From: Thiotrichaceae bacterium
GTDB taxonomy: Bacteria; Pseudomonadota; Gammaproteobacteria; Beggiatoales; Beggiatoaceae
Assembly: GCA_029939505.1 (NCBI GenBank)
Contig: JAOZSV010000008.1
Location: 1 to 41,525 of the forward strand
DNA length: 41,525 nucleotides
Reading direction: 5' to 3'
Shown: positions 33,858 to 41,525 of the stretch, one piece after another
Layout of the letters: each line of letters begins with the position of its first letter
Position numbering within the stretch: position 1 is the stretch's first letter
Position numbers and translations under genes: made by a program
The notes under the pieces: generated by a model
The model's input: only the letters and a program-made list of their open reading frames with translations
The model's database searches: none
Told to the model about the DNA's origin: nothing

Positions 33858-34730
33858 CTATTTTTTGATGGGATGAGATGATGTACTAACAAGCCGAAAA
33901 CCCACTGTAAAATCGCGGTAATTTAGCTTATTCTTGAAATGGGCATAAACACGCAGATATTTAGGAAGACTGTACCATGAGCCGCCACGAAGTACACGAA
34001 GAGAATCAATATTATGTTTGCTTAGACAATGTTGCTCTTTACCAGTATATTTTTCTTCATATTCTGAACAAGTCCACTCATAAACATTTCCCAACATATC
34101 ATGCAGACTAAATGGATTAGCCGCAAAAGAACCCACAGGAGCCGTTCTTTTATTATCCCAGCGACTTCCGCAACTATCACAGTTAGCATGATTCAAACCA
34201 ATTTCGTCCCCCCACCAATATTGACTATTCGTTTTTGCTCTGGCAGCATATTCCCATTCGGCTTCAGTGGGCAAACGATATTGACGGTTTGTTTGTTGCA
34301 CATTTAACCATTCTGCGTAAGTGGTTGCCTCTTCCAGCGATACATTAATCACGGGACGATTGCCCCGTCCCCAACCTTGATCATCTGGTTTTTTTACACC
34401 TGTCGCTATTGCAAAACGGTCATATTCTGCAAAAGTTATTTCATAACGCCCTATTGCAAAACTCTCCATAGAAATTATAAGTTGTTGATTAGCATCAACT
34501 TCTTTCTGAATATGGCCCATATTAAATTGACCCGCAGGAATGAGCACCATTTCAGGACCGAAACCACCATCTTGTAAGTAATCACGAAATGCTTTATTGA
34601 AGGTACAACTGCTTGATGCAGGTACAGATAGGTTTTCAAAGGCAGGGATAAAATAACGGTATTCGATCCAGAGTAGAAAAATACCGACAAGAGTGCCTCC
34701 AATAAGGGTAGCGATAATGGGTTTTACCAA
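33858..34730 (-). CDS. FGE-sulfatase (SUMF1-like) domain membrane protein
   Basis: 290 aa. An N-terminal membrane helix (about 4-24) precedes a periplasmic formylglycine-generating-enzyme-type domain (about 58-280): MVLIPAGQFNMG, YRLPTEAEWEYAARAK, NPFSLHDMLGNVYEWTCSEY, LRVLRGGSWYS, VGFRLVS. The two active-site cysteines of true formylglycine enzymes are not evident in the expected place, so a structural or ligand-binding role is as likely. Start is TTG at 34730 with GGAG 9 nt upstream. Degenerate TAACTGA heptamers precede that. Confidence 0.82.
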   Translation of the reverse strand: MVKPIIATLIGGTLVGIFLLWIEYRYFIPAFENLSVPASSSCTFNKAFRDYLQDGGFGPEMVLIPAGQFNMGHIQKEVDANQQLIISMESFAIGRYEITFAEYDRFAIATGVKKPDDQGWGRGNRPVINVSLEEATTYAEWLNVQQTNRQYRLPTEAEWEYAARAKTNSQYWWGDEIGLNHANCDSCGSRWDNKRTAPVGSFAANPFSLHDMLGNVYEWTCSEYEEKYTGKEQHCLSKHNIDSLRVLRGGSWYSLPKYLRVYAHFKNKLNYRDFTVGFRLVSTSSHPIKK

Positions 34731-34764
34731 CTTCTTCTGCTCCGTTATCAGTTAAAATTTGGAG

Positions 34765-34806
34765 TTCGAGGTTTAAAGTTTTTCTTCAAAAAACTCAAAC
34801 CTCAAA
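34765..34806. repeat. TTCGAGG hairpin, decayed
   Basis: The arms differ (TTTAAAG against CTCAAAC) and the right end is CCTCAAAA. Between the FGE-like gene and pnp. Confidence 0.6.
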
Positions 34807-34850
34807 AATGCTTTCGCTTTGGAATTCAACGCTTTCGCTTTGGACACCAA

Positions 34851-36920
34851 TTATGTATTAATCGCCTTCATACTTAAACGAATTCGCCCTTGTTTATCTA
34901 TTTCAAGCACTTTAACTTTGACGGTTTCACCCTCCCTCAATTTATCGGTGACTTTTTCAACCCGCTCATTACAAATTTGCGAAATATGAACTAAGCCATC
35001 TCTTCCAGGAAGAATAGTTACAAAGGCACCAAATTCCATTAATTTGACCACTTTACCCTCATAAATCTTACCCACTTCAACATCAGCAGTAATCATTTCA
35101 ATCTGGCGACGAGCTTCCTGCCCTGCTATTAAATCAACTGAGGCAATTTTTATCACTCCGTCATCGTTGATGTCTATACTCACACCCGTTTCTTCAGTAA
35201 TGGTGCGAATAGTGGAGCCACCTTTACCGATCACTTCGCGGATTTTTTCGGGTTTAATTTGGAAAGTGATTATGCGCGGCGCATATTTTGACATTTCAGG
35301 GCGAGGGGTTGCCAGTGCTTTACACATCACCTCTAAAATATGCAAACGACCTTTTTTGGCTTGCTCCAGTGCAATTTCCATGATCTCACTGGTAATACCG
35401 TCAATCTTAATGTCCATTTGCAAAGCGGTTATACCGTGAGTGGTCCCCGCCACTTTAAAATCCATATCGCCAAGATGATCCTCATCACCCATAATATCGG
35501 AAAGAACGACAAATTGTTCCCCTTCTTTGATCAATCCCATCGCAATCCCGGCAACAGGTGCTTTAATGGGTACAGCAGCATCCATCATAGCAAGACTGGC
35601 ACCGCAAACGCTCGCCATAGAACTAGAACCATTGGATTCCGTAATTTCTGAGACTAAACGCATTGAATAAGGAAAATCTTCAAGCGTAGGCATCACCGCC
35701 TGAACACTGCGCCGTGCCAAACGTCCATGTCCCACTTCACGACGCTTAGGTGTGCCTATTCGTCCCACTTCACCAACACAGTAGGGAGGGAAGTTATAAT
35801 GTAACATAAAACCTTCTTTATACTCCCCTTCCAGCGCGTCAACAATTTGGGCATCGCGCTCCGTGCCTAAAGTAGCCACAACCAAGGCTTGCGTTTCGCC
35901 GCGTGTAAATAGGGCGGAACCATGTGTGCGTGGTAATATTCCAGTGCGAATCGTAATGGGACGCACCGATTGACTATCTCGTCCATCAATGCGATTTTTT
36001 CCAGCGACAATATCGCCTCGCACAATGTTTTTTTCAAGTTTTTCTAAAACGGGAATGATTTGACTTTCTGTCCATTCATCACATTCTAAAGACAACTCAG
36101 CCATAATTTCTTTCTGACTTATTTCCAAAGCATCACGGCGAACCAGTTTATCCTGAATTTGATAACCTTCACGTAAACGCGGTTCTGCTAACTCATTCAC
36201 TCGTTGAATGAGTTTTTCATCAATGACTTTGGGTTCTAAATTCCAAGGTTCTGAGGTGGGTATCAATTCATTGATGGCATTAATGACCGTTTGCATTTGT
36301 TGGTGTCCATACAACACCGCGCCTAACATGGTTTCTTCACTCAACTCCTTTGCTTCGGATTCCACCATTAATACGGCATTTTTAGTTCCTGCAACAACGA
36401 GGTCTAAATCGGATTCTTCCCGTTTTTGAAAACTGGGATTGAGTACATATTCTCCATTAATATAACCCACTCGCGCCGCGCCTAATGGGCCATTAAAAGG
36501 TAAACCAGAAATAGCCAGGGCGGCAGACGTTCCAATCAAGGCAACAATATCAGGATCAACTTCCGGATCAAAGGACAGAACGGTGGCAACGACTTGTACT
36601 TCATTGTTAAAACCGTTTGGAAAGAGTGGGCGCACCGGACGATCAATCAGTCGTGATGTCAACGTTTCTTTCTCAGTCGGACGACCCTCACGTTTAAAAA
36701 AGCTGCCTGGAATTCGACCAGCGGCATAAGTACGTTCCTGATAATCTACAGTCAGAGGGAAAAAATCTTTTTCAGAATTGGCATTCTTGCGGCCAACTAC
36801 AGTGACTAATAGCACGGTTTCACCCATACTAATCATGACAGCACCGTCAGCTTGACGTGCAATTTCACCTGTTTCAATGGTGATGCTATGTGAACCGTAT
36901 TGAAATGTCTTTTTATTCAT
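34851..36920 (-). CDS. pnp: Polynucleotide phosphorylase
   Basis: 3'-5' phosphorolytic exoribonuclease and degradosome subunit; 689 aa, full length. Two RNase PH-like domains joined by a helical domain ([52 protein letters not shown]), then KH ([20 protein letters not shown], about 560-580) and S1 ([20 protein letters not shown]). The ATG at 36920 has no Shine-Dalgarno sequence; TAACTGATAACTGA runs directly into it. Downstream of rpsO, as in other gammaproteobacteria, but the intergenic space is filled with repeats. Confidence 0.97.
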   Translation of the reverse strand: MNKKTFQYGSHSITIETGEIARQADGAVMISMGETVLLVTVVGRKNANSEKDFFPLTVDYQERTYAAGRIPGSFFKREGRPTEKETLTSRLIDRPVRPLFPNGFNNEVQVVATVLSFDPEVDPDIVALIGTSAALAISGLPFNGPLGAARVGYINGEYVLNPSFQKREESDLDLVVAGTKNAVLMVESEAKELSEETMLGAVLYGHQQMQTVINAINELIPTSEPWNLEPKVIDEKLIQRVNELAEPRLREGYQIQDKLVRRDALEISQKEIMAELSLECDEWTESQIIPVLEKLEKNIVRGDIVAGKNRIDGRDSQSVRPITIRTGILPRTHGSALFTRGETQALVVATLGTERDAQIVDALEGEYKEGFMLHYNFPPYCVGEVGRIGTPKRREVGHGRLARRSVQAVMPTLEDFPYSMRLVSEITESNGSSSMASVCGASLAMMDAAVPIKAPVAGIAMGLIKEGEQFVVLSDIMGDEDHLGDMDFKVAGTTHGITALQMDIKIDGITSEIMEIALEQAKKGRLHILEVMCKALATPRPEMSKYAPRIITFQIKPEKIREVIGKGGSTIRTITEETGVSIDINDDGVIKIASVDLIAGQEARRQIEMITADVEVGKIYEGKVVKLMEFGAFVTILPGRDGLVHISQICNERVEKVTDKLREGETVKVKVLEIDKQGRIRLSMKAINT

Positions 36921-37335
36921 TCAGTTATCAGTTATCAGTGTTCAATTAGAGGCTAAGAAATTTTAGCCTCAAAATCAGTTATTAATTATCAGTCAAGAGT
37001 GATACCCAGTTTTCAACATATTTAACCATTTTCTGGAGTCCAACGCTTCCGCTTTGGGCGTTTTGGAGTCCAACGCTTCCGCTTTGGGCGTTTTGGAGTC
37101 CAACGCTTCCGCTTTGGAACCGTAATATTAAGTCGCCAAAGCTAAAGCGTTGGACTCCAATAGCAACAAAGCTAAAGCGTTGTACTCCAATAGCAACAAA
37201 GCTAAAGCGTTGGACTCCAGAAAATGCCAAAGCGGAAGCATTCGAGGCTAAAGTTTTTCTTCAAAAAACTTTAGCCTCGAATGGACTCCAGAAAAAAACT
37301 AACGGGTCACTAATAACTGATAACTAAATAACTAA
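36921..37335. repeat. Inverted arrays of GGAGTCCAACGCTT units plus heptamers
   Basis: Three 31-bp units starting TGGAGTCCAACGCTTCCGCT (37033-37125) face three complementary units (37135-37219), a potential long hairpin between rpsO and pnp. TAACTGA-type heptamers lie at both edges (36921-36940 and about 37307-37335). Confidence 0.8.
37241..37281. repeat. TTCGAGG hairpin, core CTAAAG
   Basis: Perfect 41-bp palindrome just downstream of rpsO; could end or slow the rpsO transcript before pnp. Confidence 0.85.
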
Positions 37336-37605
37336 TTAATGGCGTAATCCCAGTCTGGCAATCAAATTTTGATACCGTCCCACATCCTTTCTTTTCAAAT
37401 AAGAAAGCAAACTCCGTCGTTTGTTCACCATTCTAATCAAACCGCGACGGGAATGATGATCTTTTTTGTGAACTTTAAAATGTTCAGAAAGACTGGTGAT
37501 ATTCGCGCTTAATAGGGAAACTTGTACTTCACTTGAACCCGTATCGCTAGGGGAAAGTTGATATTCTTTAATCTGTTTAGCTGTTGTTTCAGTACTCAAA
37601 GACAT
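37336..37605 (-). CDS. rpsO: 30S ribosomal protein S15
   Basis: 89 aa, full length. Conserved [35 protein letters not shown] and the [12 protein letters not shown] tail that contact 16S rRNA helices. AGGAAT precedes the ATG. Lies 18 bp after truB in the infB-rbfA-truB-rpsO-pnp cluster. Confidence 0.97.
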   Translation of the reverse strand: MSLSTETTAKQIKEYQLSPSDTGSSEVQVSLLSANITSLSEHFKVHKKDHHSRRGLIRMVNKRRSLLSYLKRKDVGRYQNLIARLGLRH

Positions 37606-37623
37606 ATAAAATTCCTAATCTCT

Positions 37624-38556
37624 TCATTTATCATTAATAAGCCGCCGAGGGGCAACACGACCATCGTCTAACACTTGACCAATTCCGATAAACTGATCGG
37701 AACTCGTCTCTGTTGAATGGGGATTGATGACGAACAATTTTACCCAACCATTTGCAGGTGCTTTTGAGACCTGTACAGGCTGTCCTTGTCGTACATAATA
37801 GGCCAAATCGCTTTCCAATCTCACTGTTGGCCAGTGGCCAAGTGCCGTGTGCATGGGTATAAGCAATTGATCTAAAACATCAAATCCTTGCACAGCGTCA
37901 CGTTCCAACGTTTCAAAATCAAGCATTTTACGATAATCACCTACGCCTATACGACGTAAAGCACTCAGATGGGCACCACATCCCAGTGCCTCTCCAATAT
38001 CTTCAGCCAAAGTACGAATATAAGTCCCCTTAGAACAATGCACATCTAAAGAAATACAATTGTTCACAAAATTCAACACAGTCAGTTTATAAATCATAAT
38101 TGAACGTGGTTTACGTTCCACCACTTTACCTTGACGCGCTAATTTATAAAGGGCTTGCCCCTGATGTTTAATTGCCGAATACATTGGGGGTATTTGTTGA
38201 ATGGGACCAATAAACGACTTGATGACTTGATCAATTCGTTTTCTATCAATGGAGACCAACGGACGGGTTAGCAAAACTTCGCCATCTGCATCTCCAGTCG
38301 TTGTTGTCACACCAAGGCGACATTCTGCCTGATAATATTTATCGGCTTCCAATAAAAAACCTGATAATTTAGTTGCTTCACCTAAACATAAGGGCAATAA
38401 GCCAGTCGCAAGGTTATCTAAACTACCCGTATGTCCCGCTTTGCGTGCCTGAAACAATCGTTTTACGCGCTGCAAAGCGGCATTTGAACTTATGCCAACA
38501 GGTTTATCTAACAATAATATACCATGTACATCGCGTCCAGTTCGTCGCTTAGCCAT
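37624..38556 (-). CDS. truB: tRNA pseudouridine-55 synthase
   Basis: 310 aa from ATG 38556 (MAKRRTGRDVHGILLLDKPV). Makes pseudouridine 55 in the T-loop of tRNAs. The catalytic Asp lies in AGHTGSLDNLATGLL, where most homologues have GTLDPLATG. KGTYIRTLAEDIGEALG and a C-terminal PUA-like part are present. The start overlaps the rbfA stop by 8 bp. The frame is open to 38592, but that start would lie deeper in rbfA. Confidence 0.95.
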   Translation of the reverse strand: MAKRRTGRDVHGILLLDKPVGISSNAALQRVKRLFQARKAGHTGSLDNLATGLLPLCLGEATKLSGFLLEADKYYQAECRLGVTTTTGDADGEVLLTRPLVSIDRKRIDQVIKSFIGPIQQIPPMYSAIKHQGQALYKLARQGKVVERKPRSIMIYKLTVLNFVNNCISLDVHCSKGTYIRTLAEDIGEALGCGAHLSALRRIGVGDYRKMLDFETLERDAVQGFDVLDQLLIPMHTALGHWPTVRLESDLAYYVRQGQPVQVSKAPANGWVKLFVINPHSTETSSDQFIGIGQVLDDGRVAPRRLINDK

Positions 38557-38926
38557 AATCGTCTCGTTTTTCTGAAGTTTGCACAGAATCAATTAACGCT
38601 GATAAGCGACTTCCTTCTTCAATTGAACTATCATGCACAAATTGCAATTGTGGCGTTGTACGTGTACTGAGGCGTTGAGATAAATGATACCGCAATCGCC
38701 CTGCGATATTGTTAAGATACTGCACTGCTTCTTTAACATCCTTGTTATTGTCAAGAACAGTGATATAGATACGTGCATATTTCAAATCAGGCGAAACATC
38801 TACTCCAGAAATAGTGAGCAGACCTAAACTCTGATCATCTATTTCTCGACGAAAGATATCAGCTAATTCGCGCCTGATTTGTTCACCGACACGTCGAACA
38901 CGACTAAATTCTGGTGAGTATTTCAT
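38549..38926 (-). CDS. rbfA: Ribosome-binding factor A
   Basis: 125-aa KH-like cold-shock factor needed for 16S rRNA 5' end maturation (RVRRVGEQIRRELADIFRRE, YARIYITVL, LRYHLSQRLSTRTTPQLQF). Its start ATG is embedded in the last of four TTAATGG heptamers; no Shine-Dalgarno sequence is seen. Separated from infB by nested elements at 38957-39293. Confidence 0.95.
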   Translation of the reverse strand: MKYSPEFSRVRRVGEQIRRELADIFRREIDDQSLGLLTISGVDVSPDLKYARIYITVLDNNKDVKEAVQYLNNIAGRLRYHLSQRLSTRTTPQLQFVHDSSIEEGSRLSALIDSVQTSEKRDDYG

Positions 38927-38959
38927 TAACCATTAACCATTAACCATTAACCATTAGTA

Positions 38960-39148
38960 ACTGATGTTACGCACTATGTTTAAGCGATTTCTGAAAAAAA
39001 ATCGGATTTCTAAGCGGCGAAACGATGTTTAAGAAATCCGATTTCTGAAAAAAAATCGGATTTCTAAGCGGCGAAACGATGTTTAAGCGATTTCTGAAAA
39101 AAAATCGGATTTCTCAGATCGAATAGAATAGCTTTGCGTAACATCAGT
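38960..39148. mobile_element. Family B element inserted in a family A element
   Basis: Ends ACTGATGTTACGCA and TGCGTAACATCAGT, three AAATCCGAT-type arms inside. TAGTA on both sides (38955-38959 and 39149-39153). Confidence 0.75.
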
Positions 39149-39150
39149 TA

Positions 39151-39293
39151 GTAACTACTCAGCGGTTAGGTTAGCCTTGAAATTGATTTCAAGGCTAAAA
39201 GCTAAAGTCTGCTAAAGCAGACTGAGTTGTTTAGCTGGCTTTAGCCTGCTTTGGCTTTTAGCCTTGAAATTGATTTCAAGGCGGAGTAGTTAC
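39151..39293. mobile_element. Family A element in the infB-rbfA gap
   Basis: Begins GTAACTACTCAG, ends GGAGTAGTTAC. Contains CCTTGAAATTGATTTCAAGG twice. AACCATTA on the right (39294-39301) matches the left flank of the whole composite and overlaps the infB stop codon. Confidence 0.75.
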
Positions 39294-39298
39294 AACCA

Positions 39299-41525
39299 TT
39301 AAAGTGTACGAGCCACCGTTTTCCTTTCGTAAACCTCAATCTGATCACCGACTTTAACATCCAAGTAATCCTTTACCCCAATACCACATTCTATCCCCGA
39401 TTTGACCTCAGTGACATCATCTTTAAAGCGGCGCAAAGACTCCAATTCTCCTTTATAAATAACGACATTGTCGCGTAAAACACGGATTGGATTTTGACGT
39501 TTGACTAAACCATCCACTACAAGACAGCCGGCAATTAAACCAAATTTTGGCGAGCGGAACACGTCACGAACTTCTGCCAAACCAACAATTGATTCGATAA
39601 TTTCAGGTGCGAGCATACCACTTAAAGCATGTTTAACCTCATCAATGGCCTCATAAATCACACTATAATAATGTAAATCAACATCCTCCACCTTAATCAG
39701 ACGTTTAGCACTCGGATCGGCTCGCACGTTAAAGCCGATTACAATGGCACCGGAGGCGACTGCTAAGTTCACGTCCGATTCATTAATGCCACCAACTCCA
39801 CTGGCAATAATATTAACCTTAACTTCATCGTTAGACAGCTTAACCATCGCATCATGTAACGCCTCTACCGAGCCATTCACATCAGCTTTAAGTACAATTT
39901 TGAGCGTGTTGAGCTGCCCCATTTTTAACTGTGAAAACATATTTTCCAGTTTAGCCGCTTGTTGACGAGCCAACTTGACTTCACGGTATTTACCTTGTCT
40001 AAATAAAGCAACCTCCCGTGCCTTGCGTTCATTTGGCACGACAATCGCTTCATCTCCTGCGTTGGGGGTATTTGACAAACCGAGCACCTCAACAGGAATC
40101 GAAGGACCGGCTTTATCTATCAGCTTACCATTTTCATCTAGCATTGCCCGTACACGACCAAACTCTTTGCCAGCTAAAAGAACGTTGCCTTTCAGCAAAG
40201 TGCCGCTTTGGATAAGCATAGTTGCTACCGCACCCCGTCCCTTATCTAAGCGTGATTCCACAATAACACCCGTTGCCAAACCTTCAGCAACCGTGGTCAA
40301 TTCCAATATCTCGGCTTGCAGAAGAATTGAATCCAGTAAATCATCAATTCCTTCCCCTGTTTTCGCAGAAACAGGCACAAACATGGTATCGCCGCCCCAT
40401 TCTTCAGGAACAACTTCTTTGGCCACTAATTCCTGTTTAACTCGCTCTAGATCGGCATCGGGCTTGTCAATTTTGTTGATAGCAACCACTATTGGCACAT
40501 TTGCCGCCTTAGCATGTTGTATCGCTTCGATAGTCTGTGGCATAACACCATCATCAGCAGCGACCACCAAAACGACTATATCTGTCACTTTTGCCCCTCT
40601 CGCTCGCATCGCGGTAAAGGCGGAATGTCCAGGAGTATCTAAAAAGCTGATAATTCCTTTGGATGTCTCTACATGGTAAGCACCAATATGTTGGGTAATT
40701 CCACCAGCTTCATCCGCAGCAACCTTCGTCACGCGAATATAGTCAAGTAATGACGTTTTACCATGATCAACATGACCCATAATCGTGACAACAGGGGCAC
40801 GAGAAACCCGTTCGCCAATTTGATGACCAACCTGAATTAAGCCATCTTCAATTTCATTTTCTTTCAATAATTTTGAAGTATGCCCCATTTCTTCAACAAC
40901 AATAGCAGCGGTTTCTTGGTCAATCACTTGATTAATGGTGACCATTGTTCCCATATTCATCATTTTCCTGATGACATCAGCGGCTTTGACGGACATTTTC
41001 TGTGCTAATTCAGCAACCGTAATCGTTTCTGGCAACTTGACCGTATAAACTATCGGAGTGGTTGGTATTTGAAAACTGCCATGTTGCGATTCCTGATGCA
41101 CGGATACCCGTTTACCTTTCCTTGCTGCCCTCCTTGATTCACCTTCACCTTGTAACAAGGCTTGCCGTCCACGCTTGTTAGACCGAGAATCGTAACCTTG
41201 TGTTGATGTTTTGTTGCCTCTATTCGGTGATCTATCATTTCTTTGAGGACGTTGAGCCGTTCTTTTATTACGTGTTTGAGTCGATTTCGCTCTATCCCCC
41301 CTCTGTTCGACTTTCTTCACTCCTCCAGTCACTGAGGAACGTTTTTTATCTTGTCGATCGGGTTGACCTTGTCGATCGGGTTGACCTTGTCGAGCAGGTT
41401 GACCTTGTCGAGCAGGTTGAGCTTGTCGAGCGGTTTGACCTTGTCGAGCAGGTTGACCTTGTCGAGCGGTTTGACCTTGTCGAGCAGGTTGACCTTGTCG
41501 AGCAGGTTGAGCTTGTCGAGCGGTT
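39299..41525 (-). CDS. infB: Translation initiation factor IF-2 (5' end outside window)
   Basis: Brings initiator tRNA to the 30S subunit. The C-terminal ~740 residues are in the window. IF2_N-like motif [21 protein letters not shown] domain [35 protein letters not shown]; then the domain II-IV region to VAR-TL at the end. The frame stays open to the right edge, so the N-terminus lies beyond it; a GTG at 41332 is internal and not the start. The linker before the IF2_N part holds a run of six-residue repeats (RQGQPA) coded by an 18-bp tandem repeat. The stop codon lies in the flank of a family A element. Confidence 0.96.
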   Translation of the reverse strand, partial: TARQAQPARQGQPARQGQTARQGQPARQGQTARQAQPARQGQPARQGQPDRQGQPDRQDKKRSSVTGGVKKVEQRGDRAKSTQTRNKRTAQRPQRNDRSPNRGNKTSTQGYDSRSNKRGRQALLQGEGESRRAARKGKRVSVHQESQHGSFQIPTTPIVYTVKLPETITVAELAQKMSVKAADVIRKMMNMGTMVTINQVIDQETAAIVVEEMGHTSKLLKENEIEDGLIQVGHQIGERVSRAPVVTIMGHVDHGKTSLLDYIRVTKVAADEAGGITQHIGAYHVETSKGIISFLDTPGHSAFTAMRARGAKVTDIVVLVVAADDGVMPQTIEAIQHAKAANVPIVVAINKIDKPDADLERVKQELVAKEVVPEEWGGDTMFVPVSAKTGEGIDDLLDSILLQAEILELTTVAEGLATGVIVESRLDKGRGAVATMLIQSGTLLKGNVLLAGKEFGRVRAMLDENGKLIDKAGPSIPVEVLGLSNTPNAGDEAIVVPNERKAREVALFRQGKYREVKLARQQAAKLENMFSQLKMGQLNTLKIVLKADVNGSVEALHDAMVKLSNDEVKVNIIASGVGGINESDVNLAVASGAIVIGFNVRADPSAKRLIKVEDVDLHYYSVIYEAIDEVKHALSGMLAPEIIESIVGLAEVRDVFRSPKFGLIAGCLVVDGLVKRQNPIRVLRDNVVIYKGELESLRRFKDDVTEVKSGIECGIGVKDYLDVKVGDQIEVYERKTVARTL
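41351..41525. repeat. 18-bp tandem repeat in infB
   Basis: About ten units of TTGTCGAGCAGGTTGACC with small changes, coding [24 protein letters not shown]. Continues past the window edge. Confidence 0.9.

Noticed and set aside
39975-40679. 234-codon frame opposite infB
   Set aside because: Shadow of the conserved IF-2 G domain on the other strand.

Overview
The window reads as chromosomal DNA of an AT-rich gammaproteobacterium, most likely a large sulfur bacterium of the Beggiatoa/Thiomargarita group (inference). The housekeeping proteins are close to gammaproteobacterial forms: Cca, DapE, MiaB, Tas, and the gene order infB-rbfA-truB-rpsO-pnp. The spaces between genes are packed with palindromic repeats, tandem heptamers next to start codons, and remnants of toxin-antitoxin and transposase genes. 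That mix, plus a SUMF1/FGE-type protein, fits the group. No rRNA, tRNA or CRISPR array was found.

Layout. 1-2490: dapE-cca operon (minus). 3224-5085: a canonical Septu-type pair, a PtuA-like ATPase and a PtuB-like HNH protein (minus). 5755-9446: a dual-specificity phosphatase, miaB and a Tas-like aldo/keto reductase (minus), with a candidate small RNA at 8237-8355. 10195-13596: accessory block with a hicBA-like pair, an orphan XRE regulator, a broken PIN gene, a broken transposase and a HEPN remnant; the first three are separated by direct copies of one ~220-bp repeat. 14523-18981: RDD membrane protein, SWIM zinc-finger protein, and an unusual J-like/thioredoxin/TPR membrane protein. 18982-21384: hicB fragment, a DUF99 gene split by a hairpin, a hicBA pair and an orphan DUF1778 antitoxin. 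21385-23700: no genes, only repeats and one AT-rich, possibly transcribed stretch. 23701-26362: paired NTF2-like membrane protein and polysaccharide deacetylase, then a GNAT gene split by a hairpin. 27113-31204: two further ATPase-plus-partner modules, one with a partner I do not recognise and one with a PtuB-like partner that has lost its zinc cysteines. 31483-34730: DUF2283 protein, family 9 glycosyltransferase, FGE-like protein. 34851-41525: pnp, rpsO, truB, rbfA and infB (minus; infB runs off the right end).

The two most striking signals are these. First, a family of about 41-45 bp perfect hairpins with constant ends (TTCGAGG/CCTCGAA) and a 6-bp core that changes on both arms together. 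The window holds about 20 intact copies, three of them inserted inside another copy at the same point, several inside genes, and empty and occupied versions of the same target side by side. Second, three separate ATPase/partner modules of anti-phage type lie within 28 kb. At least six other families of small inverted-repeat elements, some with readable target duplications, are nested among the hairpins.
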